Of a DNA stretch of 64,000 bases, positions 25,107 through 37,607 are shown in pieces. This stretch comes from Lumnitzera littorea (lineage: Eukaryota > Streptophyta > Magnoliopsida > Myrtales > Combretaceae): NCBI GenBank assembly GCA_024138015.1, contig JAMXBB010000010.1:84481958-84545957 (forward strand), given 5' to 3'. The notes beneath the pieces were generated by a model that had not been told where the DNA came from, searched no databases, and saw nothing but the letters and a program-made list of their open reading frames with translations. Position 1 is the first letter of the stretch; each line of letters opens with the position of its first letter. Both the position numbers and the translations under genes were made by a program.

Positions 25107-25121
25107 CTAGCTCCAATACCA
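25107..25121 (-). other. Primer binding site of the minus-strand copia
   Basis: The sense strand reads TGGTATTGGAGCTAG, two bases after the LTR end CA. It resembles the initiator-tRNA-Met complement TGGTATCAGAGC used by most plant copia elements, with changes. Confidence 0.7.
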
Positions 25122-25123
25122 AA

Positions 25124-26209
25124 TGAAATACTACATTAGGAACTTACGAGGGGGAGGGAGTGAATTGAGTTCAATGCCAAAATTCAACTTTTAACACCAA
25201 TTTCTTTAAATTAAGGAACTAAGAGAATGCAATATTGACATAGACCAACGATGAAACAAATTAAGATAATAATAAATCAATGAAACGTGCTAAAAATAAA
25301 AGAGATAGGGATAGAGAAATCAAGCTCAGAATTTTAACATGGAGTTCGGACCACCTTCTACTCTCTACAATCACCCAATGCCTCAACCGAGGTCTTCATA
25401 CATGAATTTATTAATATCAATCTCAAGGGTACAAGTGCCTACACCCAATCTCCAATAAGTTTTGATCTCATAAACACAACAACTCGCAAACACTTAGTGT
25501 AGTGCTCTCTTAAGCAGAAGTTGCAAATATGAAGCTTGACACTATATTAGAGTTTATAAAGGATTACAAATTATGAGCATAAGACAATTGGAATTAAGTA
25601 CAAGAAGATAAAAGGAATAATTGCAGGAATATATCTTTATTAATTATCCTTTATTTGCTCACAAAGTTGCATTTATATGCCTTCCAATCATTAGTCTTGT
25701 ACAATCTACATTAAATGCATTGTAACAGTTAGTTTCTGTATGGACCAGCTAAACGGTTCAAGGGGAACTAGCCGAACGATTTGTTCAATTGATGTCATCA
25801 GTTGGATGGTCCTCAAATCACTAGTCGTACAATTCAACTAAGCTTATTAACCTTCATCAACTAGCTGGACAGTTCATGGGCAACTGGCCGTACAGTTCAA
25901 TAGGGCTTACTAACCTTCATCAACCAATCAGTCAGTTCATGAGCAATCGATTATACGGTCCTTGTCCTGCCACTGTTCATAGAATACTTGAAGGAACCAG
26001 CTGGCTAATTCTAGCACAACCAGCAAAACGATTCATGATAGAGTAGCCAAAAGATGCACTTGAATAGTGCTTGATTACTTCTTCATCTTTCACTAAAAGA
26101 TAAAATCAGTTCTTAATAATTTACAAAGGCAATCCCTAGATTAATTGTATTTCCTTAAAAGATATGGTTCTTGTAAGAATTTGCAAATCGGTTTTGAAGC
26201 AATATTTGA
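25124..26209 (-). repeat. 5' LTR of the minus-strand copia
   Basis: Parallel to 16994-17980, with extra segments near 25196 and a partial internal duplication at about 25859-25945 (CTTACTAACCTTCATCAAC and a nearby relative), so it is about 100 bases longer. Confidence 0.75.
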
Positions 26210-26324
26210 TTAATTATTTGTTCTCATCAAAATTACAAAATGAAAACTTCTAAGTTTAACAATAAATAGATAAAATATTGGTGTTATTTATTTGTTTATG
26301 TTTTAGACTATGTGTTAAACTTTG
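26210..26324 (+). repeat. Gypsy A 5' LTR, piece 3
   Basis: Lies between the copia right end and the next solo LTR. It ends TGTTAAACTTTG, which is repeated at 27403 in the following tandem copy. The 3' LTR is truncated before this part, so assignment rests on order and on the primer site further on. Confidence 0.5.
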
Positions 26325-27285
26325 TAATATGGATCAAGGACCAATCATTCACTACCAAACTCGAGGGCTTTCTCAGATGGTTTGCTGAGTTGTCCAAGGT
26401 GAGTTAAACACTGAAGAGCAGTTTTTATCTCTATCCGAACTATTGAGCTACTTTGCTCTCCACACCTTCTAAGAAGCTGCCAAGGTGATTAGCCGACATA
26501 AGGAGCCAACCTCTACACAACACCCCAGTCCAAGCACTAAATTAGGAAAACAACGATCTCTACAGTGCTGAGGTTAAGCTAACAATTGTGAGAAAAGCTA
26601 ACTAGTCAAGGCCGACCCGAATGTGAGTTACCCTTAAGCTAACTGCTATCTAGCCCCAGCTGTCAGAGTTACGAACTATCGACATCGAACAAACCTGCTC
26701 AAAAGACCACCCCTGTTTAGCTTACAATATGGTTAGAATCACAGACTGAGTAAAACGCATGAGTAAAACACGTGTGTGCTGTCCTTTTTGACGTCCGCAT
26801 TGTCCTTCCTGATAAAGGACATTTTTTTTTGCATGATTTCATACTTTTCTTGTAAATTATTCTCCTTTTATTTAGCAAATAAGGATCCATTTTTTTTCGT
26901 AATTTCTGTAACTTAGGACTTACCCTAATAGAGTACTATAAATATTCGCATAATGTAATAGCTATATCATCAATATACAAAATAATAGATTGAACTATTT
27001 ACTCTCTAGAGCCAAGTGTCCTTTTTACTTACTCTTAAGCTACTATTATCTAGCCTATTCGAGTGTGGATTAATGGCGAGTGACCTTCGGTTATACTTGT
27101 AAGTCATATCAAGTGTGACTTGAGCTCGTGTGAGGAGTTGGTGCATCATATCCATCGTCGGTACACGGGAATCCTTGTTGATCCCTCAATTATCATTTAC
27201 TTTTCGAGTTATCTCGTAGCTTAGACCCACCCCCTTTAGTTATGCATGATATTGGGTCTGTGTGTTCATCCACGAATCCGTATCA
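26325..27285 (+). mobile_element. Solo LTR, 961 bp (gypsy-type)
   Basis: Flanked by the perfect five-base duplication CTTTG (26320-26324 and 27286-27290). It starts TAATATGGATCAAG, with A for G at position 2 of the usual TG, and ends CCGTATCA. A TATA-like ACTATAAATATTC lies at about 26936. Its start aligns with that of the solo LTR at 60739 (TGATAGGAATTAAG), and both contain CTCGAGGG near the start and AGACCCACCC near the end. No coding sequence. Confidence 0.75.
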
Positions 27286-27290
27286 CTTTG

Positions 27291-27710
27291 TGTATTGCAT
27301 TATGATAGAGATCAAATTCAAAGACCATGTTTCAAAGTAAGAATTGTTACTATGATAGTCTAAGGTGAGATAGTTCTAGGAGAATGAACAAAAGATACTA
27401 GGTGTTAAACTTTGTGTATAGCATTGTGATATAAATCAAACTTAAAGACTATGTTTCAGAGCAAGAATTATTATTAAAATGGTTTAAGGCGAGATAGATT
27501 CAAGAGAATGAACAAAAGATCTACAAGTTAATAGGGTTAATTAGTCTCTAACTATAGTTAGCAACGTAACTCCATAGAGAGCATTTGTGGTTATATGTTA
27601 TTTGTTTGTGAAATTGAGCATGATGTTCTAAGTTTTTGCGTACTCATACAATGGTAAAGTATGTGGTGGAGTTGTTACCTTAACTTTAGGGAGTGACAGC
27701 TTTATATGGT
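27291..27710 (+). repeat. Gypsy A 5' LTR, piece 4, with a 120-base tandem duplication
   Basis: About 120 bases are present twice: copy 1 is 26312-26324 plus 27286-27402 (split by the solo LTR) and copy 2 is 27403-27524. Both begin TGTTAAACTTTGTGTAT and end GAATGAACAAAAGAT plus a few bases. The right end GACAGCTTTATA precedes the primer site TGGTATTAGAGC. Confidence 0.65.
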
Positions 27711-30365
27711 TGTTGAGTCCAAGTTTTCTGTCTTCATTTTCCTTGATCTAATCAATATTAAATCTCATCCATTTAATATTAACTATCGATAAGAATTAAG
27801 AAAAATCCAGTTTCTTATGGATCTTTGAAAAATATTTATAGTCGCAACTCGATTAGGGTTAGAAAAAGAGTTAAATTAGAACCAATCGGGCGGATTGGTT
27901 ATAAATTGGCTATCGGTCTTCCATAAAACTAATTTTAGAAAATGATTTTTAAGCTAGAGATATTAATCAAGGGGCTAACCTATTAAACCTTAAGTGGGTA
28001 CTACCCTAACATTTTGAATTTAGTTTTATTTTTTAAAATACCCTTTTAACTTGAAAGAGTTATTCTAATTTACAAGTAAAGCAAACTAATTTTATTTACC
28101 AATAAAAAAGAGAGAAAAAACTAAGAAATTAAATTTATTCATAAAAGAGAAAATTAATAAAAATCTTATTTTGAGTCACCTTACAAATGCCTATATACAT
28201 TTTAATCGGAATCAGACTTCCCATAGTTTAGTTTTATAAAGTTTTAGTGAATTGGTTTGTTTTAATTTTGGAAAGTAATTAGCTTTACATTTATAACCAA
28301 TTTATTTTTAGAAAAAAAAAAACTCTAAGAAATAGTACTAATTTTTGAAGATTAATTTTTGGAAAGTTTTAAAGAAAATCCTAATTTTTAAAATAGATTT
28401 GATTTTCTTTTTTTTTTTAAATATCTTTTTCTAAGTGAGAAAGGAAAATTTTTTTTTATTTGGTCTTTTATTTTGGTATTATTATTTAGAAAACTTTATT
28501 TTATTTACTTTAAGAAAGGAAAGAAATAAAAGAAACACTTTTTTAGGATAAATAAGAAAATAAAGTAAAGAAACAATGTAATAAAAAAAAAAAAGAAAAG
28601 GAAAAGAAATAGGACTTAGACCTGGACAAAGGATTTGGGCATGGATACAGGTTTGGCATTAGACAAACGATTTGAGTTGGAGCTAGGAATTCCGGTTGCA
28701 ACAAGAAAAAGGAGCAACAATTTTGATCACCTATTCGACTAGGAAAAGTAATTTTCATGACATTTTCATTGATAAAAAATCGAATGGTGGTGCCATTTTA
28801 GTGTTCAATGGTGGTTGCATTAAGGTTGAAACCCAAGGTAGCGATCAGTAGTCATTAAGGGTAATTTGAGCTTAACAAAGTGGTGTTTTCAAAAGTTGGG
28901 AATGCGATGAGCTAGTTGTGGTGGTGTTTATACTTGAAGGCAACCAAAAGTGGAAGAAATCTAGAGAGAGAAGGAAAGAGTGGTTGTAGGTCAAGTATCT
29001 TAGAGAGAGAAAGCTTCAATTGAAGCTTGTATGTGTGTTTTAGAATGTTGCTTTATGCCCTAAATGACTTCCTTGACTCTTATTTATACTTATGCATGCT
29101 TGAATTCATATGGGAACTCATTGAATCGCCTAAAATCAAAGCTTTGTGTTAATGGGTATTTGACCAACAAATTGATTTTTATTAAATAAATTAACCACGA
29201 AATTGATGTGTTTAATTGAAATTATTGGTCAAAAGGTATTAATTAATGTCTAAAATGTTAAATCACATCATGGAATACTTTGATTTTTATTTAAAGACAT
29301 CCAAAGTCATGAATTTTGACTGGCCATTCAAAAGAAATTCATGAGTTTTTCCAATCTTTGAGGTTCGATTTAATTTGTGTTTCCTTATTAAAAATCACAA
29401 TTAATGGGTCAACAACAATTTATGCTAGACCTTCTATGAATTTCCGTTGCTACTTTGATAAAACTTAGCCAAAAAATGGGTTCAATCGAGTAAAAAAGAA
29501 ATGGATTGCACGAAATTTATTTTCCTCCATTTCTAAGAATTTTGAGCTCCAAAATTGTTTCCATGTTGTTACATGCAAGGTATGTATGATGTGCCTCCTA
29601 CACTTTTTTTTTTTTTTTAAAAAAAAGGCTTGCAAATGTGCACTTACCAAGGATCAAGCATAAGACCTTGGCTTCTCCTTTGCACCCAAACCAACATGCG
29701 AACCACTGAACTAAACTTGTTTCTTAATCGACCCAACAAATGTTACATATCCTTTTTAAAACCAACTATAATAAAAGGCTCGATGAACTTTGGGCCTCAA
29801 AAACTGGCCTAAGCTTTTCGAAACCTTAAAGATCGATTTATTCCCTCCATGTAATTATTTAGTCTATTAGACATATATAAAAAATTATTTTTAAAAACGG
29901 ACCAATTTGCCAGAATTATAGGCTCGATTATATTTAGTACTTAGCTTTTTTAAAAACTTCAAGTGCTCATAAAATAGTTAATTTAAGTTCGATTAAATCA
30001 CCGTTTAAAGTCATAATTAACTTAAATTTTCTATTTTAAAAATATTTTGAGATAAGTGAGCCAAACTTGGTGTAATAATTATTTCTCAACAAAATGCCCA
30101 TTTTACCAAGAAGTTATAATTCTATTAAATTGCATATGCCTATTTGACTTCTAATTAAGCCCTACTATCTTAAGAAGTTAAAAGACCCTTATAATGGGAC
30201 CTAAAATCCTATATTTTTTTACTTTATCTTATTTTTTCCCACCTTTTCTATTTTTTGAATTTTTCTCAAATTTTCAATTTTTTTTTTATATTTTTCAAAT
30301 CGGGACCTTCTCTTTATTCTAGAAGAATATTAAAGTTATAAAGGGGCAAAAATACAATCTTTACA
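27711..30365 (-). mobile_element. Solo LTR of family S, minus strand, inside the gypsy A primer site
   Basis: Plus-strand ends are TGTTGAGTCC and CAATCTTTACA; in sense the start TGTAAAGATTGTATTTTTGC resembles TGTAGACACTTAATTTTTGC of the copy at 49242. Flanks are ATGGT (27706-27710) and ATAGT (30366-30370), one mismatch. The inner sequence at 27780-28010 is the reverse complement of the right part of the 49242 copy, for example GGTTTAATAGGTTAGCCCC. Removing the insert restores TGGTATTAGAGC. No gene inside; open frames at 28543 and 29465 are chance. Confidence 0.75.
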
Positions 30366-30370
30366 ATAGT

Positions 30371-33300
30371 ATTAGAGCACGCGTTTTAGATCTTTAGGAG
30401 ACTTAGGAGAATTACTTTATAGAATAGTGAGAAAGTGAGAATGATTAAAAAGCAGGTTAAGTTGCTTTTCCCCTTAATGAATCCTTAATATGTTTTTGGG
30501 ATCTCATGGTTATTATTTGATGTTACACCTTGCATCAAGGTCTCATGTTGTGTGTTACTTGAGGATAATAGAAAGTTTATTCTTACATAATTCTTTTGTT
30601 TCTTTAGAAAAATAGTTGGAAGAAACCATAGTCCCAATCTTCCTATTGGGCATAATGATAATGTATGTAAGAATCCCTCTTCATAGCAACTTGCATTAGC
30701 TCCAGTCAATAAGATTGTGCACTTGGTAGAGCTAATGTATAAATTGATAGTATTCAAGGGCATAATTTAGGGAAAGTAATAGCAAATGTAGCACCAGTAT
30801 AAGCCTTATAGGACAAATGTTGAGGCAATGAGGCATGATGGTAATGAAATGGTTAGACAATAATAGCAAATGGTGCACCGGTAGTATCTAGAGACATCAT
30901 GGACTACCCAGGTTGGACAGATTAGTGAGACTAGTGAAGTCCTTTTATGCCTCTTCTTCAAATTAACTTCAAGCTAAGGGGTGGATTGAAGAGATTGAGA
31001 AGGCATTCACTATTTTAAAGATGCTTAAGGAGAGAAAAGTGGATTATGCAACGTTCCTCTTAAAGAACATTGTATTCGTTTTAATGGAAATGGGCTTAGA
31101 GATGATCACCAACCTAATCATATGGAGAGAGTTTTGGGAGACTTTCTTTGGGAAATTTCTCTTAATGTTTGAGATAAAGATGGTAACTAAATTCTTTAAT
31201 GTAAGGCACAAGAGTAAGTTTATTGAATAGTATGATGCTAAGTTAGATAGGCCAAAAATTTTACTTCAAAAACATTCAAGTTAATGAAGAATGAAAGATA
31301 TAAACGTTTTTTAATAGATTGGACCCTCAGCTCTAGCATGTAGAGTAATAGTTAAGTTGGCACCTACTCTATAGTGGTGAACAAAGCTAGGCTATTGGAG
31401 CTAGGTCATAAGTAGATCATGGAATGTGATAACAATAGATCTCAATTGACTTTGGCAAAGGGAAAAAGCTAGTTTATGCTGAGACGAGACGAGTAGGATA
31501 AGCAACTTATCTAATTCAAAATATTATAATTGTGTAGAGAGTTAATGAGAGGTATGGAAGGTGTTATGGACCACGTGAAGATAATATCTTGTAAATAAAA
31601 ATTAGGGGCTTTTTTTTTCATGTGGTTGGATTGGAAATAGCAATAGAGGTTGCAAGAACCCCACACTACCTCTATTATTTATTATCACTACAAAAAGAGA
31701 GATCATGGACATAAGTAGGTAAGGGGTCAAAGGATACCTATAGCACAAGTAGCTAGACCCTAGAGTGGAGGATAAAAGCTAAGAGCTTAGGCTTAAGTCT
31801 ATACTTTTCACCATTGGGATACACCTATTGTAGAAACTGTGGCAGGTGCATTACTTGTCCTATCTCATTGTGCTTATGTCTTATTTGATAATAGTGCGAC
31901 TCATTTATAAATGCCTGAATTATTTGTATATATTTGTAATGCATGTATTATGCTACTTGACTTGAGTTTGATGGCGAGTTCATTGTTGGGTAGTAGATCC
32001 TTATTAAACTAGCTTTATAAGAATGCAATATAGAAAAGTCAAGGTGATAAATGTCAATCAATCTATTAGTTCTTAACCTAAAGAGTTTGATGCCATCTTG
32101 AGGTTAATTTGCTATCTAGATATCACATTACCATATATTACTAGCTTGTTTTTTTTTTTTTTACCAAAAAATGATTCTGTTTGCTATAAGATACAAGTGT
32201 AGGAACTTGCTAGCTTAGGCGAGGAGTCAAAAGCAACTTCGACTTCTATCACTGTAGAAGCAGACTAAACACCCAATTTAGAGCATACGACAATAGTTAG
32301 TGAATTTTATAGAATATATGCCCAGTTTGCCTCTAAAGAGTGGTGTTAAGTTTTAGTATAGAAGTGGTTTATAATCCATCTCCAATGTTAAAGGTACCTT
32401 AATAAATGATGCTTATAAAGTTTTCAGAATTAAGAACCTAATTAAATGGGTTATTAGATAAGGGCTTCATTAGATCTATTGTATCATTTGGGGGAGCCTA
32501 ATTTGTTTGTGGAAAAGAAAGACAATAGTGTGAGGTTATATGTACATCATTGTAAGTTGAATAAGGTGGAATAAAGAATATTTACCCTCTTCCTTGAATT
32601 AATGATTTTTTTTACTAGCTAAGAGTGGCCAAAGTGCTTTCAAAGATAGATTTAACATCGGGGTGTTATTAGCTTTAGGTTAAGTCTGAAGATGTGCCAA
32701 AAATCAGTTGTCATATATGCTATGGGGCATTACAACTTCTTAGCCATACCTTTTTGTCTTGTTAATACTTTAGCGACTTTTATGGATTTGATGGATAAGA
32801 TATTTCAGAATTATTTGGATAAATCCATTATTGTTTTCATGGATGATCTCTTAATATATTCTATGAGTAAGGAGAAACATGAGGAACACCCAAAGCTAGT
32901 GGTACAATGACTTGAAGATTGGTTGTATACAAAGTTTAAAAAAAATGTGATTTTTTTGTTAAGTAGGAATGTAATCATTAGAGAAGAGGAAAATGAACAT
33001 TCAGAGAAGATATGTGCTATAGTTCAATACGTAAGACCTAAAATAGTAATAGAAATCAAAAGTTCCTTGTATTTAGTAGGTTACTATAGGCGATTTTAGA
33101 ATTGTTTTTTCCTAAATGATGATTTTTTTTTGTTATATTAACTTAAAAAGGGATGAATTTTGATTAGAATGAGGCAAATTAAGAAGAGCTTTTAGTAGTT
33201 AATAGAGAAACGATTTTCAACTTTGTTTTAATGTTACCAAATAGTGGTCTAGAATATACCATCTACAATTATACTTCCATTAAGGGTCTAGGTTATTTAT

Positions 33301-35069
33301 TACTATTGGTTGGGAAAGTAATTGCATATGGCTCACAATTGTTGAAATTGTTAATAAAAACCATCCGATTTATGAATTAGAGTTGATAGTGGTGGTTTTC
33401 ACCCTTAAATTGTGGAGACACTATTTGTATAAGGAGAAATGCAAAATTTACATTGACAAACAACAGCCTTGAATATATTGTTACTTAGAAGATATCATTA
33501 TGAGGTAAACGCATTATTGGAGTTAATTAGGAATTATGGCTTAGAGATTTTGTAACACCTAGGAAAAGCAAAGTCTAAAGCAATAAGGAAATTTGATTAT
33601 TTTATCACCAACCAAAAGCAAGTTGTTTGAAGAGCTAATAGGTTGAAGCTAGAGATTTTACTTAAGAGACTAACTAAATTAGCTGGTTTGATGTTATAGC
33701 TTACCATCATAGATAAAATAAAAGTTGTACAATAAGGAGATGAAGGAATACTCAAGTAGTTAATAGAAAAAGCCACGGAGATTTTAGGTTGATTTATAAA
33801 GAATAGTGATATATAAAAATAGATTCTATGTGCTAAGAAGATTTGGATTGAAGAAGGAAATATTAGAGGCTCATTGCTTGGGGTATTTAGTACATCTAGG
33901 CGACACCAAATGTATAAGAAATAAGAACTTGAAAATGCATTACTAATTGAACAACATAAAGAGAGATATATTGAAATTATGTATTAAGATGTCTCAAATG
34001 TTGGCAAATAAGACATGAACATTAGAAACCAATTAGAGAATTATAGCCTTTGCCCATACCAAAACAAAAATAAAAACATATCTTTATGGATTTTATGATT
34101 GCACTCTTGTTGATAGTTATGTGGAACTAATTAATTTGGGTAATAGTTGATCAACTGACCAAATCAAAACACTTTATACCTCTAAAGATCAGCAACTCAA
34201 CGAAGAAATTAGCTTAGTTGTACATTGGAGAGGTAACCAATTGCTTAAATTCTAGTGATCGTTGTATCAAATAAGGACACCTACTTCATAGGATGATTAT
34301 GGAAGAGTTTGCATCAAGCTTTAGGAACCAAGCTACAATTCAATACTACCTTCCACCGACAAACAAATGGGCAATCAGATAGAACTATTTAGATTTTAAA
34401 AGATATATTATATGCTTATGTACTATACTCTAGAGGATATTGAGATAAGCACTTACTATAGTGGAATTCGCTTAAAATACTAGATATCAAACAACCATCC
34501 AAATGGTGCCTTATGATGTCTTGTATAGAAGGAAGTGTACATTGCCTAATGTGTTGGGATGTGATAGGAGAGAGACAGATCTCAGACCCAAAGTTAGTAT
34601 AGAATGCAAGCAGCAAGGTGTGGATTATTGACATGTGTTCCTTAACATCTTGTCTTACTAAAGGAATAGTGCCATTTGGGATAAAGGGCAAGTTAAGCCT
34701 TAGGTATATTGGGCATTTTGAGATTTTGGAGAAGACAACTACTACCTTCAAGTTTGGTAAGGGTACATAATGTATTGCACGTGTCCTTGTTGAGGAAATT
34801 TGTGTTAGACCTAAATAAGGTGATCACCTTGTAATGGCTAAATGCTCAGCCTTACTTAACACAAGTTGAATATCTTATCAGAGTAGTGGAAACTAAGGAA
34901 TAGATCTTTAGAAGACAAGTTATTGGATATGTAAAGTTGTAATAGAGCAACCACAACAAATGATAAGCTACTTGGGAAATAAAAGAGGATATGAAAAATA
35001 TTTATTTAACATTATTTAAAGCCTAAGGTAAGAAATTTTAAGGATATATTTTCCTTTAGGGGGAAAAAA
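30371..35069 (+). pseudogene. Gypsy A gag-pol (decayed)
   Basis: The gag remnant at about 30985-31265 includes IEKAFTILKMLKERKVDYAT and then FWETFFGKFL. The protease remnant near 31880 reads LFDNSATHL, where LFDSGATH is usual, so its active site is altered. The reverse transcriptase spans about 32370-33100 with an intact catalytic VFMDDLLIYS (Asp pair at 32842-32847) and GYYRRF near 33080. An RNase H remnant is at about 33280-33560. The integrase (about 33870-34570) has STDKQMGNQ near 34356 and LCWDVIGERQISDPKLV near 34550. Dozens of stops and frameshifts are present. The order protease, RT, RNase H, integrase defines Ty3/gypsy. Confidence 0.82.
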
Positions 35070-37190
35070 TGAAAAGAACTAGAAAAACAAATTTAAAAAC
35101 AAGGGTAGTTCTCTCTTCATTTTCTAACTTGGTTTTATTTCTTTGGCATAATCAATTCTAGATTCAAACCATACCCTTTCAAATTAATAAACACAACATT
35201 TTTTCCCTTCTCCTTTAGTAGTTAAAAAGAAAATAGAAATGACATTATTTTCCTTTCAACAAATCCCTCTTTCTCTCCCTCTCCTACCCTCCTCTCTATT
35301 CTAAAAGTTCTATATCTAAAGTTTTATTCTTAAGATATATTTAACAGTTTAATTGTGGTTTTTCTGTTAATATGTCAAGAAGAAAACAATCTCATAATGG
35401 GTTAGTTATTCTATACGAAAATTTTGTGGTTTCTTGAAATGTGGTTTTTGGAATTTGGTAAGCATTAACTAATAAGTGTTTCTAAATGTTTTAATTAGAG
35501 ATTAATACAAGTTCTTAATTAAAGAAAATATATATTAGAATATTTTAGGTATATGGTAAGTCCTTGTTTGTTATTGAGTTTCATGGTATTTAAGGGAAGG
35601 CTCAATCCATTTCTTATTATCTATAGGATATTTAGGATGTTAGTATTGGTAAAGAAGCAAGTTACCATTAAAGATCTTATTGTAATAAGCTATGAGTGTA
35701 AAAACTGAATTGTTTTTAAATGTTTTAATTGGAGACTAATATGAGTTCTTTGTTAAAGACAACGCATACTGGAACATTTTGAGTGTATAGTGCAATCTTC
35801 ATTTGTTATCAAGTTTCATGGCATTTGAGGAAAGACTTAATTCATTTCTTCTTATTTGTAGAATATTTAAGGTGTTAGTATTGGCAAAGAAGCAACTTAG
35901 GACAAAGGATCTTATTGCCATTGATAGGTGATGAGTGTAAAAATTGAATAGACTCAGATATCAAATGAAAGTAGATTGATAAATATTATCTTATTCCTTT
36001 TGATGGTGTTAATTTGATACGGAATTGTTTAGGTGATAAGTGATGTAGGGTTAAGACTTATGAATAAGTGTATTATATAACTGTAATATTGAATAAGAGA
36101 TGATGTAGAAGATGGAATGGGATTGTTTCTATGTGAAGTTTGGGATTTGAGGTTGACCGACATAATTTTTTAAAGGGGAGGAGTTGTTTTTGCCAATCGA
36201 TCAACTAATCAAGTCTAATGATTCACAACCACACCTCCCCATCGCCAAGAACATGGCAATCAACAATGGTTAACTATCCAACTCCTTTATTAATATAGGT
36301 TGGTATCTCCTATAGTAGTTGACCAACCAATCCTTAGAACATGATGGTCGACCATTCCCCACTTTAAAAAAAGAAAGATCACCTACTTATAGGTTAATTA
36401 GGTTAATGTTAAAAAAAATATTTAGCATGTGAAAAACAATATAAAAAAACTTAATTAATTGTAAAATCAGAGTTAGATCTATGAATTTCAAATTTTTAGT
36501 AAAGATAAGTGCTTGATATATTACTTTTGTATTATTTAATAAATTTTGACTTTGACTAACATTATCTAGGTATGTGCTTATCATGCTTGTTTGCTTATGC
36601 TAATAAGATTACAAGTTAAAATGAATATATAACTATGAAACCATGTAAATGAGTGTTGATTGTGTTTGTTCCATGCTAGGAATACTAAGGTACTGCATGT
36701 GGAGGTCACAAACTAGTAGCTATATCATCTAGTTCAGATAGTTGGGGTGGTCCAATGGTAGTGTAAGTACGGAATAGCTATGCATAAGTATGTTGATTAT
36801 GGATCGGCTAGCTACTTTTATATAAGTTTATCTTTTGGAAAGAATTAGTAATCAAGTTGTAATGGTGGAATGAGGTACCATTGTAAACGATTATCATGGA
36901 CTGGTTGTACTGATGGTTGATATCGCCCAGAGTAAGATGATTTTTAAGGTTGCAGTCTCATATATATACATATATTATATCATGTATTGGTAGTATAAAA
37001 TACTCTAAATCTTGGGATACAATGATTGTGTTTTTTGCTCATCTAAATGAGATAAGAAATTGTTGATTGTTACATTAATGTTATGAATGCATGTGTTGTT
37101 TTCAACTTGTCTTATGCATGTGACTATGATAACTATTTTTCTCACCCTTTTGTAGGAGCATTTTTATAGGTACAATACAGTTGTCCTACT
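35070..37190 (+). repeat. Gypsy A 3' LTR, right end lost, with internal tandem duplication
   Basis: Starts TGAAAAGAACTAG after the polypurine tract. It matches the 5' LTR pieces up to about GTTGTCCTACTTATG at 37190, then unrelated AT-rich DNA begins, so about 450 bases are missing. A unit of about 234 bases is present twice (35477-35710 and 35711-35945), while the 5' LTR has one copy. Confidence 0.7.
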
Positions 37191-37573
37191 TATGAAATAC
37201 ACAAAACACATATTCATTAATTTAGAAAAGGGTAAAGATAAAAACTTGAAGCAATGTTTAATAAAGAAGAGTAAAAAGTAGCAATTTAAGTAAAAACATG
37301 TGACTAAGGAACGGACTTACTATATTTAAGTAATTATTATAATTATTCACATGTATCTTATATGTATAATAAATATATAGCAACTTAAGACAATCTAATT
37401 AGTTAATTATAATTTTGTAATGAATGAAATTTTATATTATTAGTTATCGTAAAGAAAAAGAAGAAAAAAAGAAGAAGAAGAGAAAATGATGTGCGAGCAA
37501 TATGAGAAAAAATGCATTCTTGAAAAGGAAAAATGACAACCATGGAAATTGAAGCCATAACTTATTTATTTAA

Positions 37574-37607
<34 letters not shown>

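Larger units (their letters stand above)
16994..26209 (-). mobile_element. Ty1/copia element with a third ORF (SIRE/Maximus-like), minus strand
   Basis: About 1 kb LTRs lie at 25124-26209 (5') and 16994 to about 17980 (3'). The primer site, sense strand TGGTATTGGAGCTAG, is at 25107-25121, two bases inside the 5' LTR. Then come gag, protease, integrase, reverse transcriptase and RNase H in copia order, and a further ORF between RNase H and the 3' LTR. An extra ORF there and a long gag with coiled coil and two zinc knuckles fit the SIRE/Maximus lineage; that assignment is inferred. Many stops and frameshifts make it inactive. I found no clean target duplication and no obvious polypurine tract in the sense direction. 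It lies inside the gypsy A 5' LTR. Confidence 0.85.
13088..37190 (+). mobile_element. Ty3/gypsy element A, decayed and split by four nested insertions
   Basis: The element's own DNA is 13088-13387, 15255-16993, 26210-26324, 27291-27710, 30371-35069 and 35070-37190. The 5' LTR pieces join to about 2.57 kb and match the 3' LTR in order, for instance TTGGAATTTGGTAAG at about 15290 and again at about 35454. The 5' LTR ends just before a tRNA-Met-type primer site reading TGGTATTAGAGC, itself split by a solo LTR. The interior shows gag, protease, reverse transcriptase, RNase H and integrase remnants in gypsy order. A polypurine tract TTAGGGGGAAAAA directly precedes the 3' LTR start TGAAAAG at 35070. 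The long LTRs and gag type suggest a Del/Tekay-like chromovirus, but I saw no chromodomain. The 3' LTR is cut short near 37190. Confidence 0.8.
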
